DNA of 49,146 nt, from contig JAPPQC010000021.1 of the NCBI GenBank assembly GCA_028817225.1, forward strand, positions 1 through 49,146. Reading direction: 5' to 3'. The DNA comes from Gammaproteobacteria bacterium (GTDB lineage: Bacteria; Pseudomonadota; Gammaproteobacteria; Poriferisulfidales; Oxydemutatoraceae). Positions 32,140 to 41,573 of the stretch are shown one piece after another. Both the position numbers and the translations under genes were made by a program. The notes under the pieces were generated by a model. The model saw nothing but the letters and a program-made list of their open reading frames with translations. It was not told the origin of the DNA and made no database searches. Position 1 is the first letter of the stretch. Every line of letters begins with the position of its first letter.

Positions 32140-33036
32140 TCAGCACGGCGCGCGCCCCATCAGCGAACGCCAGCCGCCGCCCTCGACGCGGTCGCGGTAG
32201 CGCGCGCGGTAGAGATGGCGCGCGTGCGCGGCGCCGTCCTCGAAGGCGGCGCGGTTGTGCAGCACATTGTTGCAAATCACGCCCTCGGACGCGGCCAGGC
32301 GGCGGCAAATGCGCCACTGCGCGGCCTCTTCCAGCACCTCGCCGAGGCGCGCCGCGGCGGCGCGGCATTCGGCGCGCCATTCCAGGTTGCGCGCGCGCGC
32401 CGAATAGCGCATCAGCAGCGCGCCGCCGGCGTCCACCGCAAACACCGGCACGCTGCGCGCCGGGCGCACGACGGCGCCGTTGTCCATGTTGGCCGGCAGC
32501 GTCATCGCCTGCGGGTGCATCAGTTGCTCGATGTGGCGGGGGTCGTCGTCGCGCAGCAGGATGTAGATCAGTTCGGGGTCGAGATAGTGGTTTTCGCCGC
32601 CGCGCCCCGCCGGGTGCAGGCAGTGCATCGAGAACGCGCGCACGGTGTCGCCCGGCTCGTTGTAATAGCCGTCGGTGTGCCAGTTCAGCGCCTTGTTCGT
32701 GTACGGAATGTAGCGGCTACCGGGCACCGCGGTGATGTGGCTGATGCGCGCGGCGTCGGCGCACGGGTTGCCGACCAGCGCGGCCAGCCCGATTTGCTCG
32801 CCGAGGCGCTTGAAGGCGGCGCGGTCGCGCGGCGCGCGGCGCGCGCGGTAAAAGCACAGGTTTGAGCGCCGGCAGTTGGCGATGATGGCGCCGCGCTCGG
32901 CGGCGGTCAGCGCCTGCGGGTCGCCGATGACGACGGTCAACTCCCGCGCCGAACGCGGCCTGGCCGCAAGTTTGCGCTCGCGCCAGCGCCGGTAGGCGGC
33001 GTCGTTGCCGGGCAGGAATGGCGAGTTTTCGGTCAT
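32140..33036 (-). CDS. TauD/TfdA-family Fe(II)/2-oxoglutarate dioxygenase
   Basis: 298 residues with the 2-His-1-Asp iron site of the family: H120 and D122 in NWHTDGYYNEPGD and H260 in CNNVLHNRAAF. A following Arg (275 or 278, in HLYRARYRDR) is suited to bind 2-oxoglutarate. Such enzymes hydroxylate small molecules, often sulfonates in TauD itself, but the substrate cannot be read from the sequence. The gene is divergent from dsrA with 254 nt between them. The sulfur-gene neighbourhood makes a sulfur compound tempting, but that is only inference. Confidence 0.8.
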   Translation of the reverse strand: MTENSPFLPGNDAAYRRWRERKLAARPRSARELTVVIGDPQALTAAERGAIIANCRRSNLCFYRARRAPRDRAAFKRLGEQIGLAALVGNPCADAARISHITAVPGSRYIPYTNKALNWHTDGYYNEPGDTVRAFSMHCLHPAGRGGENHYLDPELIYILLRDDDPRHIEQLMHPQAMTLPANMDNGAVVRPARSVPVFAVDAGGALLMRYSARARNLEWRAECRAAAARLGEVLEEAAQWRICRRLAASEGVICNNVLHNRAAFEDGAAHARHLYRARYRDRVEGGGWRSLMGRAPC

Positions 33037-33177
33037 GACAGGCGATAGTGTCGGAAATTGCCCCGTGCTTTGTCAATTCCGCCGCCCCGGGCCGCCCGCG
33101 CGCGGGCCGCCGCAAAGCCGCTGTACACAAGGCTTGCGCGCCCCGTCCGCGCCAATGTTATATGCCAATAGGCCAGT

Positions 33178-33206
33178 TTGATGGCGGGGCGCAGGGCCGT
33201 TATAAT
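33178..33206 (+). promoter_or_regulatory. Sigma70-type promoter of the dsr operon
   Basis: TTGATG (33178-33183), a 17-nt spacer and TATAAT (33201-33206). Transcription would begin about 78 nt before the dsrA ATG. It is the best promoter match in the 254-nt divergent region. Confidence 0.65.
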
Positions 33207-33290
33207 TCCGGGCCACCATGCGGCGGTTCTGCGCGCGCAGGGTGGCCGACAAACAGCCATGCACAACCGAATGATTTCACGGAGGATGCG

Positions 33291-34553
33291 ATGACAAAGC
33301 AAACTCATCCGACGCCGATGTTGGACGAACTGGAGAAAGGCCCGTGGCCGAGTTTCATCTCGGGAATCAAGCGCCTTCGCGACCAGCACCCGGACGGGCG
33401 CGTCAGCGGCGTCGCCAACGACCTGCTGGGGCAACTTGAACACTCGTACGAAACGCGCAAGGGCTACTGGAAAGGCGGCACCGTCAGCGTCTTCGGCTAC
33501 GGCAGCGGCATCATTCCGCGCTTCTCGGAAGTCGGCTCGGCGTTTCCCGCATCAAAGGAATTCCACACGCTCAGGGTGCAGCCGCCCGCCGGCAACTACT
33601 ACACGACCGGCATGCTGCGCCAACTCGCCGAAAGTTGGGAGAAATGGGGTTCGGGCCTCGTCACTTTCCACGGCCAGACCGGCAACATCATGTTCATCGG
33701 CGCCTCCACCGAGAACACGCAGCACTTCTTCGACGACATCAACGAATACGGCTGGGACCTCGGCGGCGCCGGCCCGTGCGTGCGCACCGGGCAGTCGTGC
33801 GTCGGCTCGGCGCGCTGCGAACAGTCCAGCATTGACGAGATGCGGGTGCACCGCACGCTGCTGAACAACTTCACCGACGATGTGCACCGCCCGTCGCTGC
33901 CGTACAAGTTCAAGTTCAAGGTCTCGGGCTGCCCCAACGACTGCATGAATTCCATCGAGCGCTCCGACTTCGCCATCATCGGCACCTGGCGCGACGACAT
34001 GAAGGTGGATCAGAAGGAAGTGAAGGAATATGTCGCCAAGAAGGGCCGCCAGTACATCGTGGACAATGTCATCGCGCGCTGCCCGACGAAGGCGCTGTCG
34101 CTGGCCGAAGACGACACGCTCGAGGTGGACAACCGCAACTGCGTGCGCTGCATGCACTGCCTGAATGTGATGCCGAAGGCGCTGTCGCCGGGCGACGACA
34201 AGGGCGCGACGCTGCTGCTGGGCGGCAAGCGCACGCTGAAAATCGGCGACCTGATGGGCACCGTCATCGTGCCGTTCATCAAACTGGAGACGCCGGAAGA
34301 CTTCGAGCGCCTCGTCGAGATCGCCGAGAACACGATAGACTTCTGGGCCGAGAACGGCCTTGAGCACGAACGCTGCGGCGAGATGATCGAGCGCATCGGC
34401 CTCGTCAACTTCCTCGAGGGCATCGGCCTGGATGTGGACCCGAACATGATCACCGACCCGCGCACCAGTTCCTATGTCCGCACCGACGACTGGGAAGACG
34501 AAGCGGCGCGGTGGTTCGAGCACAAGCAATCGCGCCAGGCCGCCACCGCCTGA
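33291..34553 (+). CDS. dsrA: Reverse-type dissimilatory sulfite reductase, alpha subunit DsrA
   Basis: Catalytic partner in the siroheme [4Fe-4S] enzyme that oxidizes DsrC-bound sulfur to sulfite in the cytoplasm, 420 residues. The start at 33291 has GGAGG 5 nt upstream; a longer frame to 33048 has no support. Cofactor cysteines are visible in CVRTGQSCVGSARCEQ and SGCPNDCMN, and the inserted ferredoxin domain in CVRCMHCLNVMPKAL. The oxidative direction is inferred from the company of dsrEFH and dsrL and the absence of dsrD. Confidence 0.97.
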   Translation: MTKQTHPTPMLDELEKGPWPSFISGIKRLRDQHPDGRVSGVANDLLGQLEHSYETRKGYWKGGTVSVFGYGSGIIPRFSEVGSAFPASKEFHTLRVQPPAGNYYTTGMLRQLAESWEKWGSGLVTFHGQTGNIMFIGASTENTQHFFDDINEYGWDLGGAGPCVRTGQSCVGSARCEQSSIDEMRVHRTLLNNFTDDVHRPSLPYKFKFKVSGCPNDCMNSIERSDFAIIGTWRDDMKVDQKEVKEYVAKKGRQYIVDNVIARCPTKALSLAEDDTLEVDNRNCVRCMHCLNVMPKALSPGDDKGATLLLGGKRTLKIGDLMGTVIVPFIKLETPEDFERLVEIAENTIDFWAENGLEHERCGEMIERIGLVNFLEGIGLDVDPNMITDPRTSSYVRTDDWEDEAARWFEHKQSRQAATA

Positions 34554-34599
34554 GCGGCGCACGGCGACACAGGCAACACCACAGACAACAGGCAAGACC

Positions 34600-35676
34600 A
34601 TGGCAAAACAACACGACCGCGACCCGATTGAATCCGGCTGCCCCGACGGCCTTCAATACATGCACCCGGTGATGCGCCGCAACTACGGCAACTGGGCCTA
34701 CCACGAAGACCCGCGCCCGGGCGTGCTCAAGCATGTCGCCCACGGCGGCGACGCCATCTGGACGGTGCGCGCCGGCACCCAGCGCATCCTCGATGTGTTC
34801 ACGCTGCGAAAACTGTGCGACATCGGCGACCGCTACGCCGACGGCTATGTGCGCTTCACGATACGCAGCAACATCGAGTACATGGTCGGCGACGAGAGCA
34901 AGGTCATGCCGCTGATCAACGCGCTTGAAGACGCCGGCTTTGTCGTCGGCGGCACCAAGAACTCGGTGACGATGATCTCCCACACCCAGGGCTGGCTGCA
35001 CTGCGACATCCCCGGCACCGACGCCTCCGGCGTCGTCAAGGCGATGATGGACGAACTGGTCGGCGAATTCAGAAACTGGAACATGCCGAACCGCGTCCAC
35101 ATCACCACCTCGTGCTGCCAGATCAACTGCGGCGGCCAGGGCGACATCGCAATCAATGTGCAGCACACCAAGCCGCCGAAGATCAACCACGACCTCGTGT
35201 CCAATGTCTGCGAGCGCCCGTCGGTGGTGGCGCGCTGCCCGGTGGCGGCGATACGCCCGGCCATCGTCAACGGCAAGCCGTCGCTTGAGGTGGACGAGAA
35301 GAAGTGCATCTGCTGCGGCGCCTGCTACCCGCCGTGCCCGCCGATGCAGATCAACGACCCGGAGCACACGAAACTGGCGATTTGGGTCGGCGGCAACCAC
35401 TCGAACGCGCGCGGCAAGCCGACCTTCCAGAAACTGGTCGCCGCCGGCATCCCGAACAACCCGCCGCGCTGGCCGGAGGCGACCGCGGTCGTCAAGAAAA
35501 TCCTCCAGACCTACAAGGAGGACGCCAAGGACTGGGAGCGAATCAACGACTGGATTGAGCGCATCGGCTGGCCGCGCTTTTTTGAACTGACCGAACTGCC
35601 GTTCACCAAGTACCACATCGACAACTGGCTCGGCGCCCGGCGCAGTCTCAACGCATCCACCCACATCCGCTTCTGA
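34600..35676 (+). CDS. dsrB: Reverse-type dissimilatory sulfite reductase, beta subunit DsrB
   Basis: 358 residues, start ATG 34600, 46 nt after dsrA. Siroheme/iron-sulfur ligation is seen in TTSCCQINCGGQGD and the ferredoxin domain in CICCGACYPPCPPM. The N-terminus has the DsrB pattern DGLQYMHPVMRRNYGNW. It forms the alpha2beta2 enzyme with DsrA, and DsrC docks between the subunits. Confidence 0.97.
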   Translation: MAKQHDRDPIESGCPDGLQYMHPVMRRNYGNWAYHEDPRPGVLKHVAHGGDAIWTVRAGTQRILDVFTLRKLCDIGDRYADGYVRFTIRSNIEYMVGDESKVMPLINALEDAGFVVGGTKNSVTMISHTQGWLHCDIPGTDASGVVKAMMDELVGEFRNWNMPNRVHITTSCCQINCGGQGDIAINVQHTKPPKINHDLVSNVCERPSVVARCPVAAIRPAIVNGKPSLEVDEKKCICCGACYPPCPPMQINDPEHTKLAIWVGGNHSNARGKPTFQKLVAAGIPNNPPRWPEATAVVKKILQTYKEDAKDWERINDWIERIGWPRFFELTELPFTKYHIDNWLGARRSLNASTHIRF

Positions 35677-35694
35677 CCGCCGCCGGCGCCGCCG

Positions 35695-36087
35695 ATGAAA
35701 CTGTCGCTGCTGGTCAACGAAGGCCCCTACACGCACCAGGCGTCGGACAGCGCCTACCGCTTCGCGCGCGCGGCGCTTGACAAGGGGCACGAGATTTACC
35801 GCGTGTTCTTCTACCACGACGGCGTCAACAACGGCACCCGCCTGGCGGTGCCGCCGCAGGACGACAGAAACCTGTCGCAACTGTGGTCGCAACTGGCCGC
35901 CGAGCACGAACTCGACCTGGTGCTGTGCGTCGCGGCGGCGCAGCGCCGCGGCCTGCTCGACGGCGACGAGGCCAAGCGCCACGGCAAGGACGCCGACAAC
36001 ATCGCGCCGGGCTTTCGCATCTCCGGGCTGGGGCAGTTAATCGAGGCCGGCATCCAGTCCGACCGGCTGGTGACCTTCGGCGACTGA
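35695..36087 (+). CDS. dsrE: Sulfurtransferase subunit DsrE
   Basis: 130 residues. Part of the hexameric DsrEFH complex that passes persulfide sulfur to DsrC; related to TusD. The sulfur-binding cysteine is C78 in LVLCVAAAQRRG, at the position known from purple sulfur bacteria. The gene starts 18 nt after dsrB and its stop overlaps the dsrF start by one base. Confidence 0.95.
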   Translation: MKLSLLVNEGPYTHQASDSAYRFARAALDKGHEIYRVFFYHDGVNNGTRLAVPPQDDRNLSQLWSQLAAEHELDLVLCVAAAQRRGLLDGDEAKRHGKDADNIAPGFRISGLGQLIEAGIQSDRLVTFGD

Positions 36088-36524
36088 TGGACGACGCGAA
36101 CGGCGGCGGCGGCGCCAACGGCGTCACCAAGAAGTTCATGTACATGAACCGCAAGGCGCCCTACGGCACCGTCTATGCGCTTGAATCGCTCGAGGTGGTG
36201 CTGATTGCGGCGGCGTTCGAGCAGGACATCAGCGTCGTCTTCGCCGACGACGGCGTCTATCAGTTGATGAAGGGCCAGGACACCGACGGCATCGGCATGA
36301 AGAATTTCTCGCCGGCCTACGCCGCGCTCGGCGACTACGACATCAACAAGATTTACATCGAGCGCGAGTCGCTCGAGGAACGCGGGCTGTCGCTCGACGA
36401 CCTCCAGGCGCTGACCTGGGAGGACGAGGACGACGACTGGAAGGAGAAGAGTTCGCTGCACCTGGTCGGGCGCGACGAACTGGCGGCGCTGATCGCCGAA
36501 CAGGACATCGTCCTGAGTTTCTGA
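36087..36524 (+). CDS. dsrF: DsrEFH complex subunit DsrF
   Basis: 145 residues, related to TusC. The start is the ATG at 36087, overlapping the dsrE stop (TGATG). The core begins KKFMYMNRKAPYGTVYALESLEVVLIAA, typical of DsrF. It contains no cysteine, as expected of a structural subunit. The first about 14 residues (with GGGGANG) are a Gly/Asn-rich extension not needed for the fold. Confidence 0.93.
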   Translation: MDDANGGGGANGVTKKFMYMNRKAPYGTVYALESLEVVLIAAAFEQDISVVFADDGVYQLMKGQDTDGIGMKNFSPAYAALGDYDINKIYIERESLEERGLSLDDLQALTWEDEDDDWKEKSSLHLVGRDELAALIAEQDIVLSF

Positions 36525-36545
36525 CGGGCCGCGCGCCATCCGCCG

Positions 36546-36851
36546 ATGCTGCACATCGTCAACAAGTCGCCGTTCGAGCGCAACGCGCTGGCGACCTGCC
36601 TGCGCCTCGCCGCCGACGACAGCACGGTGCTGCTGATTGAGGACGGCGTCGTCGCGGCGGCGAACAACACGCGCTTCGGCGGCCTGCTCGCCGACGGCAT
36701 GAAAAGAAACCTGAAATTTTTTGTGCTGTCGCACGACGCCGCGGCGCGCGGGCTGGCGCCGGAAAGGCTGGTGCCCGGCGTCGAAACGGTGGATTACGGC
36801 GGTTTTGTGGACTTGGTGACAAGCCACGATACTGTACAATCATGGCTGTAA
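36546..36851 (+). CDS. dsrH: DsrEFH complex subunit DsrH
   Basis: 101 residues, related to TusB. The start MLHIVNKSPFERNALATCLR includes the family cysteine (C18), which in homologues can carry sulfur. The gene follows dsrF by 21 nt, and its 3' end contains the probable internal dsrC promoter. Confidence 0.93.
   Translation: MLHIVNKSPFERNALATCLRLAADDSTVLLIEDGVVAAANNTRFGGLLADGMKRNLKFFVLSHDAAARGLAPERLVPGVETVDYGGFVDLVTSHDTVQSWL
36813..36840 (+). promoter_or_regulatory. Probable internal promoter for dsrC
   Basis: TTGGTG (36813-36818), a 16-nt spacer and TACAAT (36835-36840) lie in the end of dsrH, about 50 nt before the dsrC ATG. A separate dsrC transcript is known in purple sulfur bacteria, so the position makes sense. 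A small hairpin, GCCCT...AGGGC, follows in the leader. Confidence 0.45.
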
Positions 36852-36889
36852 CGCCCTGAACCACAAGGGCCCAACGAGGAGGAAGAACC

Positions 36890-37222
36890 ATGCCTTTGCA
36901 AATAGACGGAAAAACCTACGAGACCGACGAGGAGGGCTACCTTGCCAACCTCGGCGACTGGACGCCCGAACTGGCGACGGCGATGGCCACCGCCGACGGC
37001 GCCGACCTTGAGGACAATCACTGGGAAGTCATCAATTTTCTGCGTGAGTACTACGAGGAATACCAGATCGCGCCGGCGGTGCGGGTGCTGACCAAGGCCA
37101 TCGGCAAGAAACTCGGCAAGGACAAGGGGAACAGCAAATACCTGTACGAACTGTTTCCCTACGGGCCGGCCAAACAGGCCTGCAAATACGCCGGGCTGCC
37201 GAAACCGACCGGCTGCGTCTGA
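36890..37222 (+). CDS. dsrC: Sulfur carrier protein DsrC
   Basis: 110 residues. The C-terminal swinging arm carries both conserved cysteines, C98 (KQACKYAG) and the penultimate C109 (PTGCV), 11 residues apart, as required for persulfide and trisulfide chemistry with DsrEFH, DsrAB and DsrK. A very strong ribosome site (AGGAGGAAG) precedes the ATG, in keeping with a protein needed in excess over the reductase. Confidence 0.97.
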   Translation: MPLQIDGKTYETDEEGYLANLGDWTPELATAMATADGADLEDNHWEVINFLREYYEEYQIAPAVRVLTKAIGKKLGKDKGNSKYLYELFPYGPAKQACKYAGLPKPTGCV

Positions 37223-37284
37223 GCCGGGCGCGATGCGGAACCGGCGGACGGCGCCGCGCCGCGCACAGCCGAACGGAAACCAAG

Positions 37285-38022
37285 ATGTCGTTGCTGACGC
37301 TGTCCTACGCGGTGCTTTTCTACGCGGCGACCGCCGTGCTTGTCGGCGGCCTCGCGTGGCACATCTGGCTTTACCGGCGCGCGCCGGCGCCGCTGAAGAT
37401 TCCGACGACGCCGGCGCCGACAACGCGGCGCGGCGTCGTCTGGCGCCTGTTCCGCGAAGTCGTTTTTTTCGAGAGCCTGTTCAAGTCCAGCAAATGGACC
37501 TGGCTGTTCGGGTGGCTGTTTCACTTCGGCCTGCTGCTGGTGCTGCTGCGCCACCTGCGCTACTTCACGCAGCCGGTGTGGGCGTGGGTCGGGTGGCTGC
37601 AACCCGTCGGCAAGTACGCGTCGCTGATGATGATCGCCGGCCTCGCCGGCCTGTGGCTGCGGCGCATCGCCGTGGACCGGGTGCGCTACATCTCGTCGCC
37701 GTCGGACCACCTGATGCTGCTGCTGCTGCTCGCCATCGGCGTCACCGGCGTGCTGATGACCTTTGTGTGGCCGGTTGACATCGTCTCAATGAAGGCGTTT
37801 TTCATCGGCCTGATGCGCCTCGACTGGCAGCCGCTGCCGCCCGACCCGCTGATGGCCGTGCACCTGGCGCTGGTGGCGGCGCTGATGGTGATTTTCCCGT
37901 TCAGCAAACTGCTGCATGTGCCGGGCTTGTTTTTCAGCCCGACGCGCAACCAGGCCGACAACCCGCGCCGCAAGCGCCATGTCGCGCCGTGGGCGGCCAA
38001 ACTGGAGCGTTCCGGTGGCTGA
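37285..38022 (+). CDS. dsrM: DsrMKJOP complex cytochrome b-like subunit DsrM
   Basis: 245 residues, NarI-like integral membrane protein with about five to six hydrophobic spans. Histidines suited to bind haem b are in GLAWHIWLYR, WLFHFGLLLVLLRHLRYF, the late AVHLALV and KLLHVPG. It exchanges electrons with quinone. Its end overlaps the dsrK start by 8 nt. Confidence 0.93.
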   Translation: MSLLTLSYAVLFYAATAVLVGGLAWHIWLYRRAPAPLKIPTTPAPTTRRGVVWRLFREVVFFESLFKSSKWTWLFGWLFHFGLLLVLLRHLRYFTQPVWAWVGWLQPVGKYASLMMIAGLAGLWLRRIAVDRVRYISSPSDHLMLLLLLAIGVTGVLMTFVWPVDIVSMKAFFIGLMRLDWQPLPPDPLMAVHLALVAALMVIFPFSKLLHVPGLFFSPTRNQADNPRRKRHVAPWAAKLERSGG

Positions 38023-39562
38023 CGCGGCGTTCGAGACCCCGGCGTTTCGCGAATACCGCGTCATCCCGAAACTGCGCGAGGGCGCGATGGCGCACAGCCA
38101 ACCGTTCGTCGCCAAGCCCGGCTTTCAGGAGCCGCTCGGCTTTCCCGGCGAACTGGTGGACGACTGGGAGCGCAAGGCGGTCGAGAAGATGGGCGAGTTG
38201 AACAAGAAATACCGCTCGCTTCAGGTGTTCCTCGACTCGTGCGTCAAGTGCGGCGCGTGCACCGACAAATGCCACTACTACCTCGGCACCACCGACCCCA
38301 ACAACATGCCGGTCGCGCGCCAGGATTTGTACCGGAAGGTGTACCGGCGCTACTACACATTCGCCGGCAAACACTTCCCGTGGCTGGTCGGCGCGAAGGA
38401 CATGACCAGGGATGTGCTCGACCAGTGGTACAGTTATTTTCACCAGTGCTCGCAGTGCCGCCGCTGCTCGGTGTACTGCCCCTACGGCATTGACACCGCC
38501 GAAATATCAATGGCGGCGCGCGAGGTGATGGACCATGTCGGCAAGGGCCAGAAGTACTGCAACGAGATCATCGGCAAGGTGCACGCCATCGGCAACAACC
38601 TCGGCCTGCCGGAACCGGCGCTGCGCGACACGCTCGAGGGGCTTGAGGAAGAGGTGCTCGAGGACACCGGCGAGCCGGTGCGCTTTCCGCTCGACGAGAA
38701 AGGCGCCGATGTGCTGCTGGTGACGCCGTCGGCGGACTTCTTCGCCGAGCCGCATGTGGACGGGCTGATCGGCTACGCCAAGGTGCTGCACAAGGCCGGC
38801 ATCTCGTGGACCTTCAGTTCGCACGCGAGCGAGGCCGCCAACTTCGGCATGTTCATCGGCAACTACGAGAACATGCGCAAGATGGCGCTGCGCGTGCGCG
38901 AGGCGGCGCTTGAACTCGGCGTGCGCCGCATCGTCTTCGGCGAGTGCGGCCACGCCTGGCGCGTCGCCTACAGTTTCCTGAACACGCTGGCCGGGCCGTT
39001 CGACTTTCTCGACCCGGCGTGGCCGGTGCCGCAGCACATCTGCGAGGTGACCCACGGCCTGATACGCGACGGTCAGCTGCGGCTCGACCCGTCGCAGAAC
39101 GACGACAAGGTCGTCACCTTCCACGACTCGTGCAACATCGCGCGCGCGTCGCGCATGGGCGGCGAGCCGGGCGGCCAGTTCACGATACCGCGCGAGATTC
39201 TGAAGGCGTGCTGCAACCATTTTCACGACATGCCGGCGGAGACGGTGCGCGAGGGCACCTACTGCTGCGGCGGCGGCGGCGGCCTGCTGACCGACGACCT
39301 CATTGAATTGCGCGTCAAGGGCGCGCTGCCGCGGATGGAGGCGCTGAAAGAGGTCGTCGAAGACTACGGCGTAACCCACATGGTCGCGATTTGCGCGATC
39401 TGCAAGAGCCAGTTCTCCAAGGTGCTGCCCTACTACGGGTTCACGATGGACCAGGTCATCAGCCTGCACGAACTGGTCGGCAATGCGCTGATGCCGGGCA
39501 GCGAGTCCGGCGACGACGACGAAGCCGGCGACGGCAAACCCCCGGAACAACAGGCGGCGTGA
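38015..39562 (+). CDS. dsrK: DsrMKJOP complex iron-sulfur subunit DsrK
   Basis: 515 residues from a GTG at 38015, chosen because GGAG lies 7 nt upstream and the protein then starts like DsrK (the frame extends further inside dsrM). Two [4Fe-4S] motifs are CVKCGACTDKC and CSQCRRCSVYC. The heterodisulfide-reductase-like CCG domains show HDSCNIAR and YCCGGGGGLLTDDL, then CAICKSQ. It is the cytoplasmic subunit thought to react with DsrC thiols and pass electrons to DsrM. Confidence 0.95.
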   Translation: MADAAFETPAFREYRVIPKLREGAMAHSQPFVAKPGFQEPLGFPGELVDDWERKAVEKMGELNKKYRSLQVFLDSCVKCGACTDKCHYYLGTTDPNNMPVARQDLYRKVYRRYYTFAGKHFPWLVGAKDMTRDVLDQWYSYFHQCSQCRRCSVYCPYGIDTAEISMAAREVMDHVGKGQKYCNEIIGKVHAIGNNLGLPEPALRDTLEGLEEEVLEDTGEPVRFPLDEKGADVLLVTPSADFFAEPHVDGLIGYAKVLHKAGISWTFSSHASEAANFGMFIGNYENMRKMALRVREAALELGVRRIVFGECGHAWRVAYSFLNTLAGPFDFLDPAWPVPQHICEVTHGLIRDGQLRLDPSQNDDKVVTFHDSCNIARASRMGGEPGGQFTIPREILKACCNHFHDMPAETVREGTYCCGGGGGLLTDDLIELRVKGALPRMEALKEVVEDYGVTHMVAICAICKSQFSKVLPYYGFTMDQVISLHELVGNALMPGSESGDDDEAGDGKPPEQQAA

Positions 39563-39599
39563 CGGCGCCGCGCACAAGCAACCGACAGGAGCACACACC

Positions 39600-41573
39600 A
39601 TGGCAACCGCCAAAGACAACACCGCGGCGCAAGACGCGCCCGAACAGAAACTGACCTTCCGGCGCTACGCCGACGGCGACCACAAGTGGGAGAGCTTTTC
39701 CGAGCAGATCTTTCTCGCCGACCACTCGCACAAGTGCCCGACCTATGTGCACCGGACGCCGCCGTGCCAGGGCAGCTGCCCGTCCGGCGAGGACATCCGC
39801 GGCTGGCTGTCCATCGTGCGCGGCATCGAGAAGCCGCCCGAGGGGATGTCCATGCAGGAATACGCCTTCCGGCGCTCGACCGACGCCAACCCGTTCCCGT
39901 CCATGATGGGGCGGGTGTGCCCGGCGCCGTGCCAGGACGGTTGCAACCGCAACCATGTCGAGGACTATGTCGGCATCAACGCGGTCGAGCAGTACATCGG
40001 CGACACCGCCATCGAGCAGAAGTTCCGCTTTGACGACGCGCCCGAATTGAGCGGCAAGAAAGTGGCGATCATCGGCGGCGGCCCCGCCGGCCTGTCGGCG
40101 GCCTTCCACCTGCGCCGCAAGGGCCACGCCGGCGTCATCTTCGACGAACACGAGGAACTCGGCGGCATGATGCGCTACGGCATTCCCGGCTACCGCACGC
40201 CGCGCGACCTGCTCGACCACGAAATCCGGCGCATTCTCGACATGGGCGGCATCGAGACGCGCCTGTCGGTGCGCGTCGGGCGCGATGTCTCGGTCGAGGA
40301 ACTGGAGCGCGAATTCGACGCCGTCGTCTGGTGCCTCGGCTGTCAGACCGGGCGCGGCCTGCCGGTGCCGAACGGCGATGTCTCGAACTGCGTCAGCGGC
40401 GTCAAGTTTCTCGAGGTGTTCAACAAGGGGCTGCTGAAGGTGGCCTCCGACAAGATTGTCTGCGTCGGCGGCGGCGACACCTCGATTGATGTCGTGTCGG
40501 TGGCGCGGCGCCTCGGCAAGGTTCGCAAACTGTCGGAGAAGGAACAGCCGGAATATGTCGTCGGCGGCTATGTCGCGCACGACGCCGCCTTCGCCGCGGC
40601 GCGCGAGGGCGCGACCGTGGTGCTGACCTCGCTGTTCGACCGCGGCGAAATGACGGCCAGCGAACACGAGGTCGAGGACGCGCTGAAGGAAGGCGTCAAG
40701 ATCATCAACGGCGTGATGCCGGTCGAGGTGCTGGTGGACGGCGACGGGCGCGCGCGCGCGCTGAAGATGGCGAAGTGCGAAATGGAGGAAAACAAGCCGA
40801 AGCCGGTCGCCGGCACCGAGTTCGAGATTGAGTGCGACCTGATTGTGTCGGCCATCGGCCAGGGCGGCGACCTGTCGGGGCTTGAGGAATTCGACAATGG
40901 CCGCGGCCTGATGGATGTGGACCGCCTCTACGGCGTCGCCGGGCGCGCCGGGCACTTCGCCGCCGGCGACATCATCCGCCCGCACCTGCTGACGACGGCC
41001 ATCGGCCAGGCCTCGATCGCCGCCGACAGCGTGGACTACCACCTGAGAAAAACCGAACTCGGCAAGCGCCCGAAGGTGGATGTGCACCACTTTGACCTGC
41101 TCGACAAACTGCGCGAGACCGGCCTTGAGCCGCAGGAATTCGACGCCGGCGACGGCGAGCGCGGCACCTGCGACGCCGACTTCTCGGTGCACAACTACGA
41201 AGACCGCTCAAGCCAGGAAGTCATCCCGGTCGAGCGGCTGTTTCTCGGCCACTTCTCCTATGCCGCGCGGCACATACGCGAGGGGCGCGGGCCGTCGGCG
41301 GAGGAAGTGCTGGGGCACTTCGAGGAGCGCACCACCGGCCTCGGCGAGGAGCAGGCCGTCGGCGAGGCCGAACGCTGCATGAGTTGCGGCATGTGCTTTG
41401 AGTGCGACAACTGCGTCGTGTTCTGCCCGCAGGACGCGGTTTTCCGGGTGGACAAGTCGAAGAAGACGACCGGGCGCTATGTGGACACCGACTACGACCG
41501 CTGCATCGGCTGCCACATCTGCGCCGATGTCTGTCCGACCGGCTACATTGACATGGCGCTGGGAGACCATTGA
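39600..41573 (+). CDS. dsrL: Iron-sulfur flavoprotein DsrL (NAD(P)H:acceptor oxidoreductase type)
   Basis: 657 residues, the usual DsrL length. The N-terminal cysteine-rich domain (CQGSCPSGEDIRGW, CPAPCQDGC) precedes a GltD-like FAD domain (VAIIGGGPAGLSAAFHL) and a second dinucleotide fold (IVCVGGGDTSIDVV). FAAGDI follows, and the C-terminus carries two ferredoxin clusters (CMSCGMCFECDNCVVFCP and CIGCHICADVCP). DsrL is required for sulfur oxidation and couples DsrAB to the NAD(P) pool. The stop overlaps the dsrJ start. Confidence 0.96.
   Translation: MATAKDNTAAQDAPEQKLTFRRYADGDHKWESFSEQIFLADHSHKCPTYVHRTPPCQGSCPSGEDIRGWLSIVRGIEKPPEGMSMQEYAFRRSTDANPFPSMMGRVCPAPCQDGCNRNHVEDYVGINAVEQYIGDTAIEQKFRFDDAPELSGKKVAIIGGGPAGLSAAFHLRRKGHAGVIFDEHEELGGMMRYGIPGYRTPRDLLDHEIRRILDMGGIETRLSVRVGRDVSVEELEREFDAVVWCLGCQTGRGLPVPNGDVSNCVSGVKFLEVFNKGLLKVASDKIVCVGGGDTSIDVVSVARRLGKVRKLSEKEQPEYVVGGYVAHDAAFAAAREGATVVLTSLFDRGEMTASEHEVEDALKEGVKIINGVMPVEVLVDGDGRARALKMAKCEMEENKPKPVAGTEFEIECDLIVSAIGQGGDLSGLEEFDNGRGLMDVDRLYGVAGRAGHFAAGDIIRPHLLTTAIGQASIAADSVDYHLRKTELGKRPKVDVHHFDLLDKLRETGLEPQEFDAGDGERGTCDADFSVHNYEDRSSQEVIPVERLFLGHFSYAARHIREGRGPSAEEVLGHFEERTTGLGEEQAVGEAERCMSCGMCFECDNCVVFCPQDAVFRVDKSKKTTGRYVDTDYDRCIGCHICADVCPTGYIDMALGDH

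Noticed and set aside
39459..41192. 577-codon minus-strand frame opposite dsrK and dsrL
   Set aside because: It is antisense to well-identified dsr genes and has no recognisable domain; a shadow of high third-position GC.
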